Shown: positions 35,763 to 44,696, numbered from the stretch's first letter. The stretch: DNA of 45,261 nucleotides from JBLHGU01 sp047615875 (GCA_047615875.1 JBLHGU010000022.1:1-45261), one strand, 5' to 3'. Notes: a model not told the origin generated them from the sequence alone. A program made the numbers and translations.

Positions 35763-36353
35763 ATGAGTCAGTTCCTTCTCCCGATCATCGCCTATCTGTT
35801 TGGTTCTATCTCTAGTGCCGTTGTTGTATCTAGCGCCATGGGCTTACCAGACCCACGCAGTCAGGGCTCCAATAATCCCGGGGCGACCAATGTATTGCGA
35901 TTGGGCAGCAAACCAGGTGCAGCACTGACTTTGCTCGGTGATGTATTAAAAGGCGTGGTCCCGGTTTTGCTTGCAGATTATCTGCAAGCCAGCACTTTAG
36001 TACTTGCCATAACCGGTTTCTGCGCATTTATTGGGCACTTGTTCCCACTGTTCTTTGGCTTTAAGGGCGGCAAGGGCGTTGCAACAGCGTTGGGTGTATT
36101 CCTGGCAATCAGTCTGCCGGTGACTGGTGTTCTTATAGCAATCTGGGGGCTAATCGCAGCTCTGTTCCGCTACTCGTCTTTATCCGCTTTAACTGCGGCA
36201 GCCTGTGCTCCCATCGTTTGTTACTGGTTATTGCAAGACGTACCACTGACTACAATGTGTGGGGCAATTGCTGTCACGCTGATATGGCGCCACAGTGCAA
36301 ATATTAAGCGATTGATGAATGGCACGGAAGGTAAGATCGGTCAGAAATCCTGA
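35763..36353 (+). CDS. plsY: Glycerol-3-phosphate acyltransferase PlsY
   Basis: A 196-residue membrane protein with five or so hydrophobic segments. PlsY uses acyl-phosphate to acylate glycerol-3-phosphate, the first step of membrane lipid synthesis. Conserved motifs are G-S-I-S-S-A (14-19), D-P-R-S-Q-G-S-N-N-P-G-A-T-N-V-L-R near 31-47, and G-F-K-G-G-K-G-V-A-T-A near 97. It is convergent with tsaD, the stops being 27 bp apart. This neighbourhood (plsY, tsaD, rpsU) is common in gammaproteobacteria. Confidence 0.95.
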   Translation: MSQFLLPIIAYLFGSISSAVVVSSAMGLPDPRSQGSNNPGATNVLRLGSKPGAALTLLGDVLKGVVPVLLADYLQASTLVLAITGFCAFIGHLFPLFFGFKGGKGVATALGVFLAISLPVTGVLIAIWGLIAALFRYSSLSALTAAACAPIVCYWLLQDVPLTTMCGAIAVTLIWRHSANIKRLMNGTEGKIGQKS

Positions 36354-36380
36354 CAAGCCATTATGGTGACAGGATTAAAC

Positions 36381-37409
36381 CTAACCTGGAATTAATGGCA
36401 AATCTTCCATCGACCAACGTGGTTTCACCTCAAACCCATTACCGCTGAGGCTTTGCCCAGCCGCCAATCTGAGACATCCAGCATAGGCAATCATCGCACC
36501 ATTGTCGGTACAGAATTCCAATCGCGGATAAAACACCTGCACACCACGTTCGGCAAGATCTTTCATCAGCAAGCTGCGTAGCCTTTGATTCGCCCCAACT
36601 CCGCCAGCAATAACCAGCTGACCATGACCAGTTTGCTGTAAGGCACGACGACACTTAATAAGTAGTGTTTGTACGCTGGCTTCCTGAAAGGCATAACAAA
36701 TATCTGCAATAGTCTGGTCATCCAGGTTGCCGTCTTTATCGCGATGGCTATTCGCCGTATTAAGCGTAAACGTCTTCAGACCACTGAAGCTAAAATCAAG
36801 CCCTGGCCGATCGGTCATGGGGCGTGGGAATACAAAGCGATCAGGATTTCCGTTTTGCGCAATTCGAGACACTATCGGGCCGCCAGGATAACCAAGACCT
36901 AAAAGTTTGGCGGTTTTATCAAACGCCTCGCCAACTGCATCATCAAGTGATGCGCCCAAAATATGATAGTCACCAGCCGCCTTTACATCCACTAATTGGG
37001 TATGTCCACCTGAAACCAATAGCGCGACAAACGGATATTGCGGGGCTGGATCTTCGAGCATCGGTGCCAGCAAGTGCCCTTCCATATGATGCACACCGCA
37101 GGCCGGAACACCCCAGCCAAAAGCCAGACTCCTACCAAGAGACGCCCCTACCAGCAGTGCGCCCGCCAATCCAGGACCCTGCGTAAATGCCACGCCATCA
37201 GCTTTTTGCACATTGGCATCGGCCATAACCCGCCGTATTAATGGGTCGAGTTTTCGAATATGATCTCGTGCTGCCAGCTCAGGCACTACACCACCGAACT
37301 CCTGATGGATAACCTGCGATGCTAACGCGTGAGCCAGAAGGCCCTTTTTATTGTCATATAGTGCGACGCCGGTATCGTCGCAGGAAGATTCAATGCCCAG
37401 AATAATCAA
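36381..37409 (-). CDS. tsaD: tRNA threonylcarbamoyladenosine (t6A) synthesis protein TsaD
   Basis: The 342-residue TsaD (formerly Gcp/YgjD) transfers the threonylcarbamoyl group to A37 of tRNAs reading ANN codons, in complex with TsaB and TsaE. The N-terminal G-I-E-S-S-C-D-D-T-G and the metal-binding H-H-M-E-G-H (H108 and H112) are intact. L-L-V-S-G-G-H-T-Q-L follows near 130. The start is a TTG at 37409; no in-frame ATG fits the conserved N-terminus. The gene is divergent from rpsU. Confidence 0.96.
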   Translation of the reverse strand: MIILGIESSCDDTGVALYDNKKGLLAHALASQVIHQEFGGVVPELAARDHIRKLDPLIRRVMADANVQKADGVAFTQGPGLAGALLVGASLGRSLAFGWGVPACGVHHMEGHLLAPMLEDPAPQYPFVALLVSGGHTQLVDVKAAGDYHILGASLDDAVGEAFDKTAKLLGLGYPGGPIVSRIAQNGNPDRFVFPRPMTDRPGLDFSFSGLKTFTLNTANSHRDKDGNLDDQTIADICYAFQEASVQTLLIKCRRALQQTGHGQLVIAGGVGANQRLRSLLMKDLAERGVQVFYPRLEFCTDNGAMIAYAGCLRLAAGQSLSGNGFEVKPRWSMEDLPLIPG

Positions 37410-37511
37410 TTGCGTAGCGGCCTGTTAAATGTTCTTGGGGTTGACTGGAAGGGAATAGCAAAATCAAACCCAGGGGCCTAAAACTGCCCTGAATATTTCT
37501 CTGCTTCAGTA

Positions 37512-37541
37512 TTGTACTTTTTAAATCTGTCGAAGTATAAT
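37512..37541 (+). promoter_or_regulatory. rpsU: Sigma-70 promoter of rpsU-yqeY-dnaG-rpoD
   Basis: TTGTAC (37512-37517) and a perfect TATAAT (37536-37541) are 18 bp apart, about 75 bp before the rpsU ATG. This is the best promoter match seen in the window and precedes a block that is an operon in many bacteria. Confidence 0.75.
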
Positions 37542-37615
37542 CCGCAGCCTTTTTGAAACCCCTTAAATGATCAGCGGAGCTATTCCCTGATCAATAATAC
37601 CGGAGACCAAGCTAG

Positions 37616-37831
37616 ATGCCCCAAGTCCGTGTTAAGCAGGACGAGCCTTTTGACCTGATTCTGCGCAGGTTCCGACGTTCATGTGAAAAGGCCGGTGTAT
37701 TCACCGAATCCCGTCGTCGCGAGTTCTACGAAAAGCCTACCTCAATCAATAAGCGTAAAACTGCTGCTGCAGTAAAACGTGAGAAAAAGCGCGTATCCCG
37801 ACAGAACGTACAGCGTAACCGCCTGTACTAA
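37616..37831 (+). CDS. rpsU: 30S ribosomal protein S21
   Basis: The 71-residue basic protein matches S21 across its length: P-Q-V-R-V-K-Q-D-E-P-F at the start, F-R-R-S-C-E-K-A-G-V-F-T-E-S-R-R-R-E-F-Y-E-K-P-T in the middle and a Lys/Arg-rich tail. S21 helps the small subunit during initiation. It is the first gene of the macromolecular synthesis block, behind a strong promoter and divergent from tsaD. The next gene starts 12 bp later. Confidence 0.98.
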   Translation: MPQVRVKQDEPFDLILRRFRRSCEKAGVFTESRRREFYEKPTSINKRKTAAAVKREKKRVSRQNVQRNRLY

Positions 37832-37843
37832 AGACCTCTCCTC

Positions 37844-38290
37844 ATGGACCTAAAATCCCGTATCGTTGACGATATGAAGTCAGCCATGCGCGCTAAGGAT
37901 GCGCCCAGACTAGAGACCATTCGACTAATTCGTGCCGCTATTCAGCGTAAGGAGTTGGACGATCGATTGGAACTCGATGATCAGGGCGTTGTGGTGGTGC
38001 TGCAGAAAATGCTCAAACAGGGTCGCGACTCGATTTCACAGTTTGAGCAAGGTGGTCGTGAAGATCTGGCGAAAAAGGAACAATATTCTGTAGTCGTACT
38101 GCAAGAATATCTGCCGGAGCCATTATCGAGCGACCAACTCGACGCCTTAATCAATGAAGCAATGGTTGCCACTGGTGCCGCAGAAATGCGTGACATGGGC
38201 AAGGTAATGGGTTGGTTGAAACCAAAAATTGACGGTCGTGCCGATATGGGCGGCGTCAGCGGTAAAATTAAACAACGATTGTCTGCGTAA
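37844..38290 (+). CDS. yqeY: GatB/YqeY domain-containing protein
   Basis: A 148-residue YqeY-family protein, helical, with the typical start L-K-S-R-I-V-D-D-M-K-S-A-M-R-A-K-D and a conserved D-M-G-K-V-M-G-W-L-K-P-K-I-D-G-R-A-D near 122-139. The domain resembles the tRNA-binding tail of GatB and may interact with tRNA; its cellular job is not known. It lies between rpsU and dnaG, the usual place in Pseudomonas and relatives. Confidence 0.93.
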   Translation: MDLKSRIVDDMKSAMRAKDAPRLETIRLIRAAIQRKELDDRLELDDQGVVVVLQKMLKQGRDSISQFEQGGREDLAKKEQYSVVVLQEYLPEPLSSDQLDALINEAMVATGAAEMRDMGKVMGWLKPKIDGRADMGGVSGKIKQRLSA

Positions 38291-38306
38291 GCTAGTTAAA
38301 GCTTAC
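38287..38306 (+). other. Small hairpin between yqeY and dnaG
   Basis: A 7-bp stem (38287-38293 with 38300-38306) with a 6-base loop overlaps the yqeY stop. No T-run follows. It may be a processing or attenuation point, as exists between rpsU and dnaG in E. coli, but the match is slight. Confidence 0.35.
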
Positions 38307-38360
38307 CTGCGAATCTGCATTACTCTTCACCCTCCCCACTAGCCGGTGTATGCTTAATCA

Positions 38361-40142
38361 ATGCCGGGCTCCATTCCAAGACACTTCATCGATACGCTTT
38401 TGCAGCGCATTGACATTGTCGACATTATTGATGCCAGAATTGGGCTTAAAAAAGCTGGCCGCGATTTCCAGGCTCGCTGCCCCTTTCACGACGAGAAATC
38501 ACCTTCCTTCACAGTAAGCCAGGTTAAGCAGTTTTACCACTGCTTCGGTTGCGGCGCTAATGGCAGTGCCATTGGTTTTTTGATGGAATATGATCACTTG
38601 AGCTTTCCCGAGTCAGTTGAAGAACTGGCGAAGCTGGCTGGCATTGAAATCCCTTACGAAGAGGGACATGGCCCTTCAAAAAAACAATCTGGCGACAGCG
38701 ACGCACTCATAGAGCTGCTGGGTAATGCCAGTCGTTTTTACCGCACACAACTACGTACTCATGCTAACGCTCAACTGGCCGTTAAATACCTGAAAAAACG
38801 CGGGCTAAGCGGAGAGATCGCATCACGCTTCGAGCTCGGCTTTGCGCCAGCTGGTTGGGACAACCTGATCCGTTCTTTTAACGCCAGTGGCGAGCGACTG
38901 AATCAGTTAGAGAAAGCTGGCCTGGTTATAAAGCGCGACGACGGTAAAGTTTACGACCGCTTTCGTGAGCGCATCATGTTTCCTATACGGGATCACCGTG
39001 GTCGAATGATTGGCTTTGGTGGACGCATCATTGATGCTGGCGAGCCGAAGTATCTCAATTCACCGGAAACTCCAGTTTTCCACAAGGGCTCTGAGCTTTA
39101 TGGACTACATGGTGCACAAGGAGAAATCAAATCTCTGGGCTACTCCATCGCAGTGGAAGGTTATATGGATGTCGTCGCCCTCGCCCAACATGGCATTGAC
39201 AATGCCGTAGCAACCCTGGGCACCGCCACCACCAGTCAACATTTGAATCGATTATTCCGCGCCTCTCCCCATGTGGTATTTTGTTTTGATGGTGATCGCG
39301 CTGGTCGCGATGCAGCCCGTAAAGCCATGGAAACATCAATGCCGGAAATGCGGGATGGCCGTCAGGTTAGTTTTCTTTTTCTGCCTGATGGAGAAGACCC
39401 TGACGATTATGTCCGTACACGGGGCAAAGACTCTTTCCTGGAAGCCGTAACTGAGGCCCAACCTTTGGAAGATTTTCTGTTCCAGCACCTCCTTAGTCAG
39501 ACCAATTCCCAACGTTCTGACGGACGTGCACGGATGATCGATCTGGCTCGACCCTATATTGGTAATGCAGCACCGGGTGCTTTCAAAGAGTTATTGTTGC
39601 AAAGGCTTGGCCAGGAATCTGGTTTTGACGACAATGAATATCTTGAACGCCTTTTGCAACAAAAGCCCAACAATAATAACCAACCCAAGGATAATGTGGA
39701 AAAACAACAATTCACGCCATCAAACACGCTGCAGCACCTGGTCAGTTTACTGTTACAAAACCCAGGCCTGATTAAAAACCTGGAAAATATTGAGGGCCTG
39801 GAAACCGCCAATCCATCAGGCGACAAGCTCCTAAAAGAGATTAAATCCGTCGCCGAGCAGGGCAATGCAACAACCGCGTTGCTGGTTGAGCACTTTCGTG
39901 GCACCGGGTACCACAAAACCCTTGAAAAACTCGCCACATGGAACCATCTACTGGAAGCTGAACTGCTGGGCGAAACATTGGAACAAATGATTGTGAGTGT
40001 ACAACGCGAGATTCTCGAATCCGCTATCGACAAATTATTAGACAAGGCAACTAGCGGCAACCTGGAAGAACAGGAAAAGCATCTGTTAGCTAAATTTACC
40101 CGTAGCAAACAAAATCTGCGCTTCGACGCCAGAAAGGACTGA
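38361..40142 (+). CDS. dnaG: DNA primase DnaG
   Basis: A 593-residue primase that lays RNA primers for replication and works with the DnaB helicase. The N-terminal zinc site is C40, H43, C61 and C64 (C-P-F-H, C-F-G-C-G-A-N-G). The TOPRIM core shows V-E-G-Y-M-D-V-V-A-L near 264 and F-D-G-D-R-A-G-R-D-A near 310. A C-terminal helicase-binding domain follows an Asn/Gln-rich linker near 433-450. Length and order are normal. Confidence 0.97.
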   Translation: MPGSIPRHFIDTLLQRIDIVDIIDARIGLKKAGRDFQARCPFHDEKSPSFTVSQVKQFYHCFGCGANGSAIGFLMEYDHLSFPESVEELAKLAGIEIPYEEGHGPSKKQSGDSDALIELLGNASRFYRTQLRTHANAQLAVKYLKKRGLSGEIASRFELGFAPAGWDNLIRSFNASGERLNQLEKAGLVIKRDDGKVYDRFRERIMFPIRDHRGRMIGFGGRIIDAGEPKYLNSPETPVFHKGSELYGLHGAQGEIKSLGYSIAVEGYMDVVALAQHGIDNAVATLGTATTSQHLNRLFRASPHVVFCFDGDRAGRDAARKAMETSMPEMRDGRQVSFLFLPDGEDPDDYVRTRGKDSFLEAVTEAQPLEDFLFQHLLSQTNSQRSDGRARMIDLARPYIGNAAPGAFKELLLQRLGQESGFDDNEYLERLLQQKPNNNNQPKDNVEKQQFTPSNTLQHLVSLLLQNPGLIKNLENIEGLETANPSGDKLLKEIKSVAEQGNATTALLVEHFRGTGYHKTLEKLATWNHLLEAELLGETLEQMIVSVQREILESAIDKLLDKATSGNLEEQEKHLLAKFTRSKQNLRFDARKD

Positions 40143-40172
40143 AAGCAACCGTTGCTCATAGCCCGTATTTTC

Positions 40173-40201
40173 TGGTTAAACCACTAATTCCGTAGTACAA
40201 T
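40173..40201 (+). promoter_or_regulatory. rpoD: Possible internal promoter of rpoD
   Basis: TACAAT (40196-40201) is a good -10, but the -35 candidate TGGTTA, 17 bp before it, matches only half the consensus. The site lies about 45 bp before rpoD, where an extra promoter would be expected. Confidence 0.35.
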
Positions 40202-40247
40202 TAGCTGTTTGCGCTGATTTTAGCTACCTACCACCTAAGAGGCCTGC

Positions 40248-42155
40248 ATGGATCCCAATACTCAACAATCCGAGTTGAAAAAACTCATTCTCAAAGGCAA
40301 AGAACAGGGGTTCCTCACCTATCGTGAGATTAACGACCATCTGCCTGAGGATATGCACGACACGGATCAGATTGAAGCCGTCGTTAATATGATTAATGAC
40401 ATGGGTATCGAGGTATACGACAACCCGCCTGATCCAGACAGCCTGATTCTTAAACACGCTAATCCTGAAGACGAAGAAGTTGTTGAGGAAGCAGAGGCGG
40501 TTCTTACTTCAGCGGTGGAAAGTGAATTTGGTCGAACCACAGACCCCGTTCGCATGTATATGCGCGAAATGGGCACCGTTGATCTATTAACCCGTGAAGA
40601 CGAAATCAATCTCGCTAAGCGTATCGAAGACGGCATAAAACAAAGCGTTGAAGCGATGTCTACCTGTCCGATTGTTATCAGCGACTTTGTACGTCGAGCT
40701 GACATGATCGATGCTGGAGAGATGCGTTTAACCGATTTGTTAACCGCCTATATCGATCCCAACGCCATAGAAGAAGAAGTTATTCCGGCTACTCCCATAA
40801 CCCCAACAGCTCCTGTCGCGCCTGTACCTGCACCTGTACCTGCACCTGTAGCTGAAGTGGCGGCAGATGGAACAGTGGTTAAGGCTGAAGGCGAAAACGC
40901 TGCAGTAGTCGTGGAAGAAGAGGAAGAAGAGGTCGTTGACACCGGTCCAGATCCTGAAGAAGCTCGGGAGCGTTTTGCTCGGATTCGCAAGGCTTATGAA
41001 AGCATGATGCGAACGCTTGAAAAAGGCGGTATTGGTAAACCAGCCATGACCCGTCATCGCAGCAAAATATCAGCTGAATTGATGGAACTGAAGCTAACGC
41101 CTCGCTCCATAGATGAACTGGCCAATACTGCCCGTGATTTGATAGACATCGTTCGATCACAAGAAAAAATTATTTCCGGCATCTGTATTCGCAAGGCCAA
41201 GCTAAAACGCAAAACTCTGATCGAGCACTTTGCCGGTAATGAAGCTAATCCCAGCTGGATTACCGCTATTATGGAAAGTGGCGATGGCAGTACAGCTGTA
41301 CTTGAGGCGCATCATGAAGATCTACAAAAAGCCTGCACAAACTTGCAGGAAGTAGAGCGAATCAGCGGATTACAGATCGCCGAGTTCAAGGAAATTAATC
41401 GTCGCATGTCCATTGGTGAAGCCAAGGCACGTCGCGCGAAGAAAGAAATGGTTGAAGCAAACCTTCGGCTGGTCATCTCAATTGCTAAGAAGTACACCAA
41501 TCGTGGATTGCAATTCCTGGATCTGATTCAGGAAGGCAATATTGGCCTGATGAAAGCTGTTGATAAGTTTGAGTACCGTCGTGGTTATAAGTTCTCGACT
41601 TATGCCACCTGGTGGATTAGACAGGCAATTACCCGCTCTATCGCAGATCAGGCACGTACCATTCGTATTCCGGTTCACATGATTGAAACCATCAATAAGC
41701 TGAATCGTATCTCTCGTCAAATCATGCAGGAACAAGGTCGTGAGGCACTTCCCGAAGAATTGGCAGAACGCATGGAAATGCCCGAAAGCAAGATTCGCAA
41801 GGTGTTGAAAATTGCCAAAGAGCCTATTTCCATGGAAACACCTATTGGTGACGACGAAGACTCCCATCTGGGTGATTTCATCGAAGACAAGAATGTAGAG
41901 GCGCCTTTGGAGGCTGCCACCACCTCCGGTCTTAGAGAAGCTACCCACGACATCCTTGAAAGCCTGACCACACGCGAATCCCGTGTTTTGCAAATGCGTT
42001 TCGGTATCGACATGAATACCGACCACACCCTTGAGGAAGTGGGTAAGCAGTTTGATGTTACCCGTGAGAGAATTCGTCAGATTGAAGCTAAGGCATTACG
42101 CAAGTTGCGCCATCCTAGCCGCTCAGATCATTTACGTAGTTTTCTAGACACCTAG
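40248..42155 (+). CDS. rpoD: RNA polymerase primary sigma factor RpoD
   Basis: The 635-residue housekeeping sigma-70. Region 1.1 is at 1-80. Region 1.2 contains D-P-V-R-M-Y-M-R-E-M-G near 97. A non-conserved block follows, then region 2 (N-L-R-L-V-I-S-I-A-K-K-Y and Y-A-T-W-W-I-R-Q-A-I-T-R). Region 3 is next, and region 4 ends it (T-L-E-E-V-G-K-Q-F-D-V-T-R-E-R-I-R-Q-I-E-A). A Pro/Ala/Val and Glu-rich insert at about 183-235 separates regions 1.2 and 2, encoded in part by a 12-bp tandem repeat; Pseudomonas-type RpoD has a similar acidic linker. AAGAGG lies six bases before the ATG. A strong terminator follows. Confidence 0.98.
   Translation: MDPNTQQSELKKLILKGKEQGFLTYREINDHLPEDMHDTDQIEAVVNMINDMGIEVYDNPPDPDSLILKHANPEDEEVVEEAEAVLTSAVESEFGRTTDPVRMYMREMGTVDLLTREDEINLAKRIEDGIKQSVEAMSTCPIVISDFVRRADMIDAGEMRLTDLLTAYIDPNAIEEEVIPATPITPTAPVAPVPAPVPAPVAEVAADGTVVKAEGENAAVVVEEEEEEVVDTGPDPEEARERFARIRKAYESMMRTLEKGGIGKPAMTRHRSKISAELMELKLTPRSIDELANTARDLIDIVRSQEKIISGICIRKAKLKRKTLIEHFAGNEANPSWITAIMESGDGSTAVLEAHHEDLQKACTNLQEVERISGLQIAEFKEINRRMSIGEAKARRAKKEMVEANLRLVISIAKKYTNRGLQFLDLIQEGNIGLMKAVDKFEYRRGYKFSTYATWWIRQAITRSIADQARTIRIPVHMIETINKLNRISRQIMQEQGREALPEELAERMEMPESKIRKVLKIAKEPISMETPIGDDEDSHLGDFIEDKNVEAPLEAATTSGLREATHDILESLTTRESRVLQMRFGIDMNTDHTLEEVGKQFDVTRERIRQIEAKALRKLRHPSRSDHLRSFLDT
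40821..40850 (+). repeat. 12-bp tandem repeat inside rpoD
   Basis: Two exact copies of CCTGTACCTGCA (40821-40832, 40833-40844) and half of a third make a V-P-A-P repeat in the linker of RpoD. The frame is kept because the unit is four codons. Confidence 0.85.
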
Positions 42156-42171
42156 GTGTGCGCTGCTAAAT

Positions 42172-42203
42172 AAAAAATACCGGCCACTGGCCGGTATTTT
42201 TTT
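42172..42203 (+). terminator. Intrinsic terminator of rpoD
   Basis: A 10-bp GC-rich stem (AATACCGGCC with GGCCGGTATT) around an ACT loop, preceded by an A-run and followed by seven Ts. This is a textbook Rho-independent terminator and could work in both directions, also ending azlD on the other strand. Confidence 0.95.
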
Positions 42204-42228
42204 GTCCTCGAATTTCCTTGCTTATAAA

Positions 42229-42549
42229 CTAATACACCAGGAGCATCAGGGTAAGGCTGCCAGCTAGCAGGCCGGGGAGAAGTGATTGTTTAAATAGATA
42301 ATAAACACCAAAGCCTGTTGCAATAGCTATGCCACGAAATCCCAAGGACACAACGGCCAGCTCGTTATCCGGAAATATCAGCATGCGAAAAATCAAGCCT
42401 GCCACCATGGCGTAAGAAACACAGCTGACCCATTCAAACACCGCACCTTCAGGATCAATTCTTCGTACAAATAAAACCCCTATGAATCGCCACATAAAAG
42501 TCGCCAGGCCACAACCTAAAACAATCATCCACAGATCTGAACTGCTCAT
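42229..42549 (-). CDS. azlD: AzlD-family small subunit of a branched-chain amino acid exporter
   Basis: About 106 residues from the ATG at 42549, which overlaps the azlC stop by 4 bp; a longer reading frame to 42678 lies inside azlC and is unlikely. Three or four hydrophobic segments are visible (residues 5-25, 40-60, 65-100), the AzlD size and layout. AzlC and AzlD together export branched-chain amino acids in the studied cases (AzlCD in Bacillus, YgaZH in E. coli). The gene ends the minus-strand set with the class IV aminotransferase. Confidence 0.88.
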   Translation of the reverse strand: MSSSDLWMIVLGCGLATFMWRFIGVLFVRRIDPEGAVFEWVSCVSYAMVAGLIFRMLIFPDNELAVVSLGFRGIAIATGFGVYYLFKQSLLPGLLAGSLTLMLLVY

Positions 42550-43253
42550 TTTATCAGTCTTTTTCTTCCAACCAAAAAGGCTGCCGTGCCGCCGACCACA
42601 CCCGTCACTAATAAATCGACTGAGGGCAACCAACGCGTGGTTATCGGTATCAGAATACAACCAAACAAAAGCGCCCAACGGGCCGATGCGCCTTTAGCTG
42701 ACGACAGCACCAGGGCGAAAAACAAAGGACTGGTAAAGATAAATCCCAACACTACCCAAACAGGCAGAGCACCTGCCCCGTGGTAACCAATCAGAGTGCC
42801 TACAATTGCGGCCAGAATAATAGATGAAGCAAATGTGGAGTAGTAAACACGACGCCAGGGCTTATCAATCAAAGGAAACTGGCGCAGGCAAATTGCCCAG
42901 GAATTTATGGACAGCATCTGCGCTGCTAAAGTTGCTCTACCTAGTCCAAATTTACCTGTATTAATCCATGGTAGAAAGCTCACTACCATAGGTAAAAATC
43001 TCGCATTTGCCAAAGAACATGCGACTATGATCGTAACGAAATTTTGACCTGAGGCGGTTAGGTCCAGCATCGCTAACTGACCGGGTAGACCCCAGATAGC
43101 AACAGTCGCCACCCAGGCCATATCCGCACTAAATCCTGCACTGCGGGCTAACGACCCAAAGCCGATCATCGTTGTTAACAAGATAAAAGCCGGCAGCGAA
43201 ATAGAATCGATCAGAGCTTTACGAACGACAGGCCAAAAGCCAGTATATTGCAT
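42546..43253 (-). CDS. azlC: AzlC-family large subunit of a branched-chain amino acid exporter
   Basis: A 235-residue membrane protein with about six hydrophobic segments. The family motif P-G-Q-L-A-M-L-D-L near 56-64 precedes the stretch of N-A-R-F-L-P-M-V-V-S near 82-91. It probably forms the pore and works with AzlD, whose start overlaps its stop by 4 bp. The class IV aminotransferase gene lies upstream on the same strand, 56 bp away, which suggests a link to branched-chain amino acid balance. Confidence 0.9.
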   Translation of the reverse strand: MQYTGFWPVVRKALIDSISLPAFILLTTMIGFGSLARSAGFSADMAWVATVAIWGLPGQLAMLDLTASGQNFVTIIVACSLANARFLPMVVSFLPWINTGKFGLGRATLAAQMLSINSWAICLRQFPLIDKPWRRVYYSTFASSIILAAIVGTLIGYHGAGALPVWVVLGFIFTSPLFFALVLSSAKGASARWALLFGCILIPITTRWLPSVDLLVTGVVGGTAAFLVGRKRLIK

Positions 43254-43309
43254 AGCAACCTTACTTATCGTTGATGCAATTATTGATCTAACTCAGTACT
43301 CAAACGCAA

Positions 43310-44248
43310 TTAAATACCTGTGCCCTTTTCACCCTGGCCAAGAAAATTCAGGTATTGGCCTACGTAATCAAACTCAACCAGCTCGGAAAATGCCTTCATC
43401 AGCTGGGCAGTAATGGAGCCCGGAGCCGCAGAAAACTCCCTCTGATTCAACAAGCGTACAGGGCAAATGCAAAGACTGGTTGAAGTAAAGAAGGCCTCAT
43501 CCGATCGCAAAGCGAAATCCGCATCGAAATCCTCCTCTCTGAACGGAATCCCCTGCTTTTCACACAGTTCAATCACAACTCTACGGCTAATACCGTTGAG
43601 CACATAATCAACTTTCGGCGTTATAACCGCACCATCGCTTACCGCAAAAAAGTTGCATCCAGCACCTTCTGCAATATTGCCATTAACATCACGCATCAAA
43701 GCCCAGGCACCGGGGTGATCCTTTTGCACCTCACGTTGAGCCAGCATCATGTTTAGATAATTATTCGATTTGATATTTGGCGATAATGCCTCGGGCTGTG
43801 TGCGCGGACGACTGGAAATCATCGCCTCGATTCCAGTCTGGAAATAATGCGCACGGGCTCGAAGTGGCAACGGCACGCAGTCAACAATAATCGATGCGCC
43901 TTGTTGAATTGGCGGCTCACCATCTAACGGCATGAGACCAGGACTGACTCTTTGACTGACCCAATAATCCTCACCCGGTCGTAGTAGTGGTTTGTTGCGT
44001 TCAACCACCTCCAATGTTAAATCGATAAAATCCTGTGGTGAAATACCTGGATCAATCATGGCGATTGATAAACTATTAAACAGTCGTTCGATATGCTCTT
44101 CTAGACGAAACAATTTCCCATCGAAGGTGCGTGCGGTATCAAACACGCCGTCGCCATAAATCAGGCCTTTATCTCTAATGGAAATTTTGGCATTATTTTC
44201 TGGCAAAAACTCGCCGTTAACGTAAGCTACTCGAGATGGTTGATTCAT
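43310..44248 (-). CDS. Class IV PLP-dependent aminotransferase (branched-chain or D-amino acid type)
   Basis: A 312-residue fold-type IV aminotransferase. The Schiff-base lysine is K160 in L-S-P-N-I-K-S-N-N-Y-L-N, and E194 in A-E-G-A-G-C-N-F-F binds the pyridine nitrogen. The start reads Y-V-N-G-E-F-L-P, then I-Y-G-D-G-V-F-D-T-A-R near 30-40, between the IlvE and D-amino acid aminotransferase patterns. Next to azlCD, a branched-chain role is plausible, but a D-amino acid or amine specificity cannot be excluded. A fragment of an insertion element lies just upstream (from 44310), so its promoter region may have been changed. Confidence 0.85.
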   Translation of the reverse strand: MNQPSRVAYVNGEFLPENNAKISIRDKGLIYGDGVFDTARTFDGKLFRLEEHIERLFNSLSIAMIDPGISPQDFIDLTLEVVERNKPLLRPGEDYWVSQRVSPGLMPLDGEPPIQQGASIIVDCVPLPLRARAHYFQTGIEAMISSRPRTQPEALSPNIKSNNYLNMMLAQREVQKDHPGAWALMRDVNGNIAEGAGCNFFAVSDGAVITPKVDYVLNGISRRVVIELCEKQGIPFREEDFDADFALRSDEAFFTSTSLCICPVRLLNQREFSAAPGSITAQLMKAFSELVEFDYVGQYLNFLGQGEKGTGI

Positions 44249-44309
44249 GTGCAGGCCCTCCGATTTTAGGAAAAGGTAATAACTTGTTTTACTTGAAGAA
44301 TTTTAAGCA

Positions 44310-44573
44310 ATGAATTTTAGGCTAATAACGGGGTCAAACCCAATCATTATTCCGGTTAATTCAACAGGCAAAGACAACAACGTACAGTTTGAAGGCTTAT
44401 CGTTGCAAGTCCCTAAGGATCAGCATCGATATCATTATGTGAAAGCGAGAATAAAGGTATCGCGCCATCTCGATGGCTCGTTATCAATCGATCATGGCCC
44501 AAGACGCTTAGGTCGATATACGGCTGATGGACTATTGATACAGAATAAAGAGATTAAGAGCCAAGCTGCGTAA
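44310..44573 (+). pseudogene. 3' remnant of an ISNCY/IS1202-like transposase
   Basis: 87 codons, of which residues 26-72 resemble the C-terminal end of ISNCY/IS1202-like transposases: H-Y-V-K-A-R-I-K-V near 42-50, then D-G-S-L-S-I-D-H-G-P-R-R-L-G-R-Y. Members of the family run to several hundred residues with a helix-turn-helix and a DDE integrase core; none of that is present. The ATG at 44310 is therefore probably not a real start, and the first 25 residues may be unrelated. A long imperfect hairpin and the likely right end follow. The identification is by pattern memory. Confidence 0.65.
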
Positions 44574-44586
44574 CTCCGCTTCGCAG

Positions 44587-44640
44587 TTGGCCGCCGATGA
44601 ATTCGTTACGGGCTTCGCCCTCCACTCATTCATCGGCCAA
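44587..44640. repeat. Long imperfect hairpin behind the transposase remnant
   Basis: GCCGATGAAT (44593-44602) pairs with ATTCATCGGC (44628-44637). With a 3-base bulge the pairing extends to TTGGCC and GGCCAA at the outside. Inside lies a second small hairpin, GGGC-TTC-GCCC (44610-44620). Such structures are common between the transposase end and the right terminus of these elements and may shield it from outside transcription. Confidence 0.75.
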
Positions 44641-44644
44641 ACTA

Positions 44645-44696
44645 AAGCGGACAGACTATGTGTTAATTATCCGGACAAGTCTATTTACTTCTAACA
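44645..44696. mobile_element. Likely right end of the ISNCY/IS1202-like element
   Basis: Two spaced CGGACA segments (GCGGACAGAC near 44647 and CCGGACAAGT near 44671) and the end CTAACA at about 44690-44695 look like subterminal repeats and a terminal TGTTAG read backwards. No left end was found in the window, so the boundary is only a proposal. Confidence 0.45.

Noticed and set aside
40144..40156. Terminator between dnaG and rpoD
   Set aside because: The AGCAA/TTGCT stem is five base pairs with a 3-base loop and no T-run.
42550..42678. Longer N-terminus of AzlD
   Set aside because: The extension lies wholly inside azlC, is polar and not AzlD-like; the ATG at 42549 gives the normal size and a typical 4-bp overlap.
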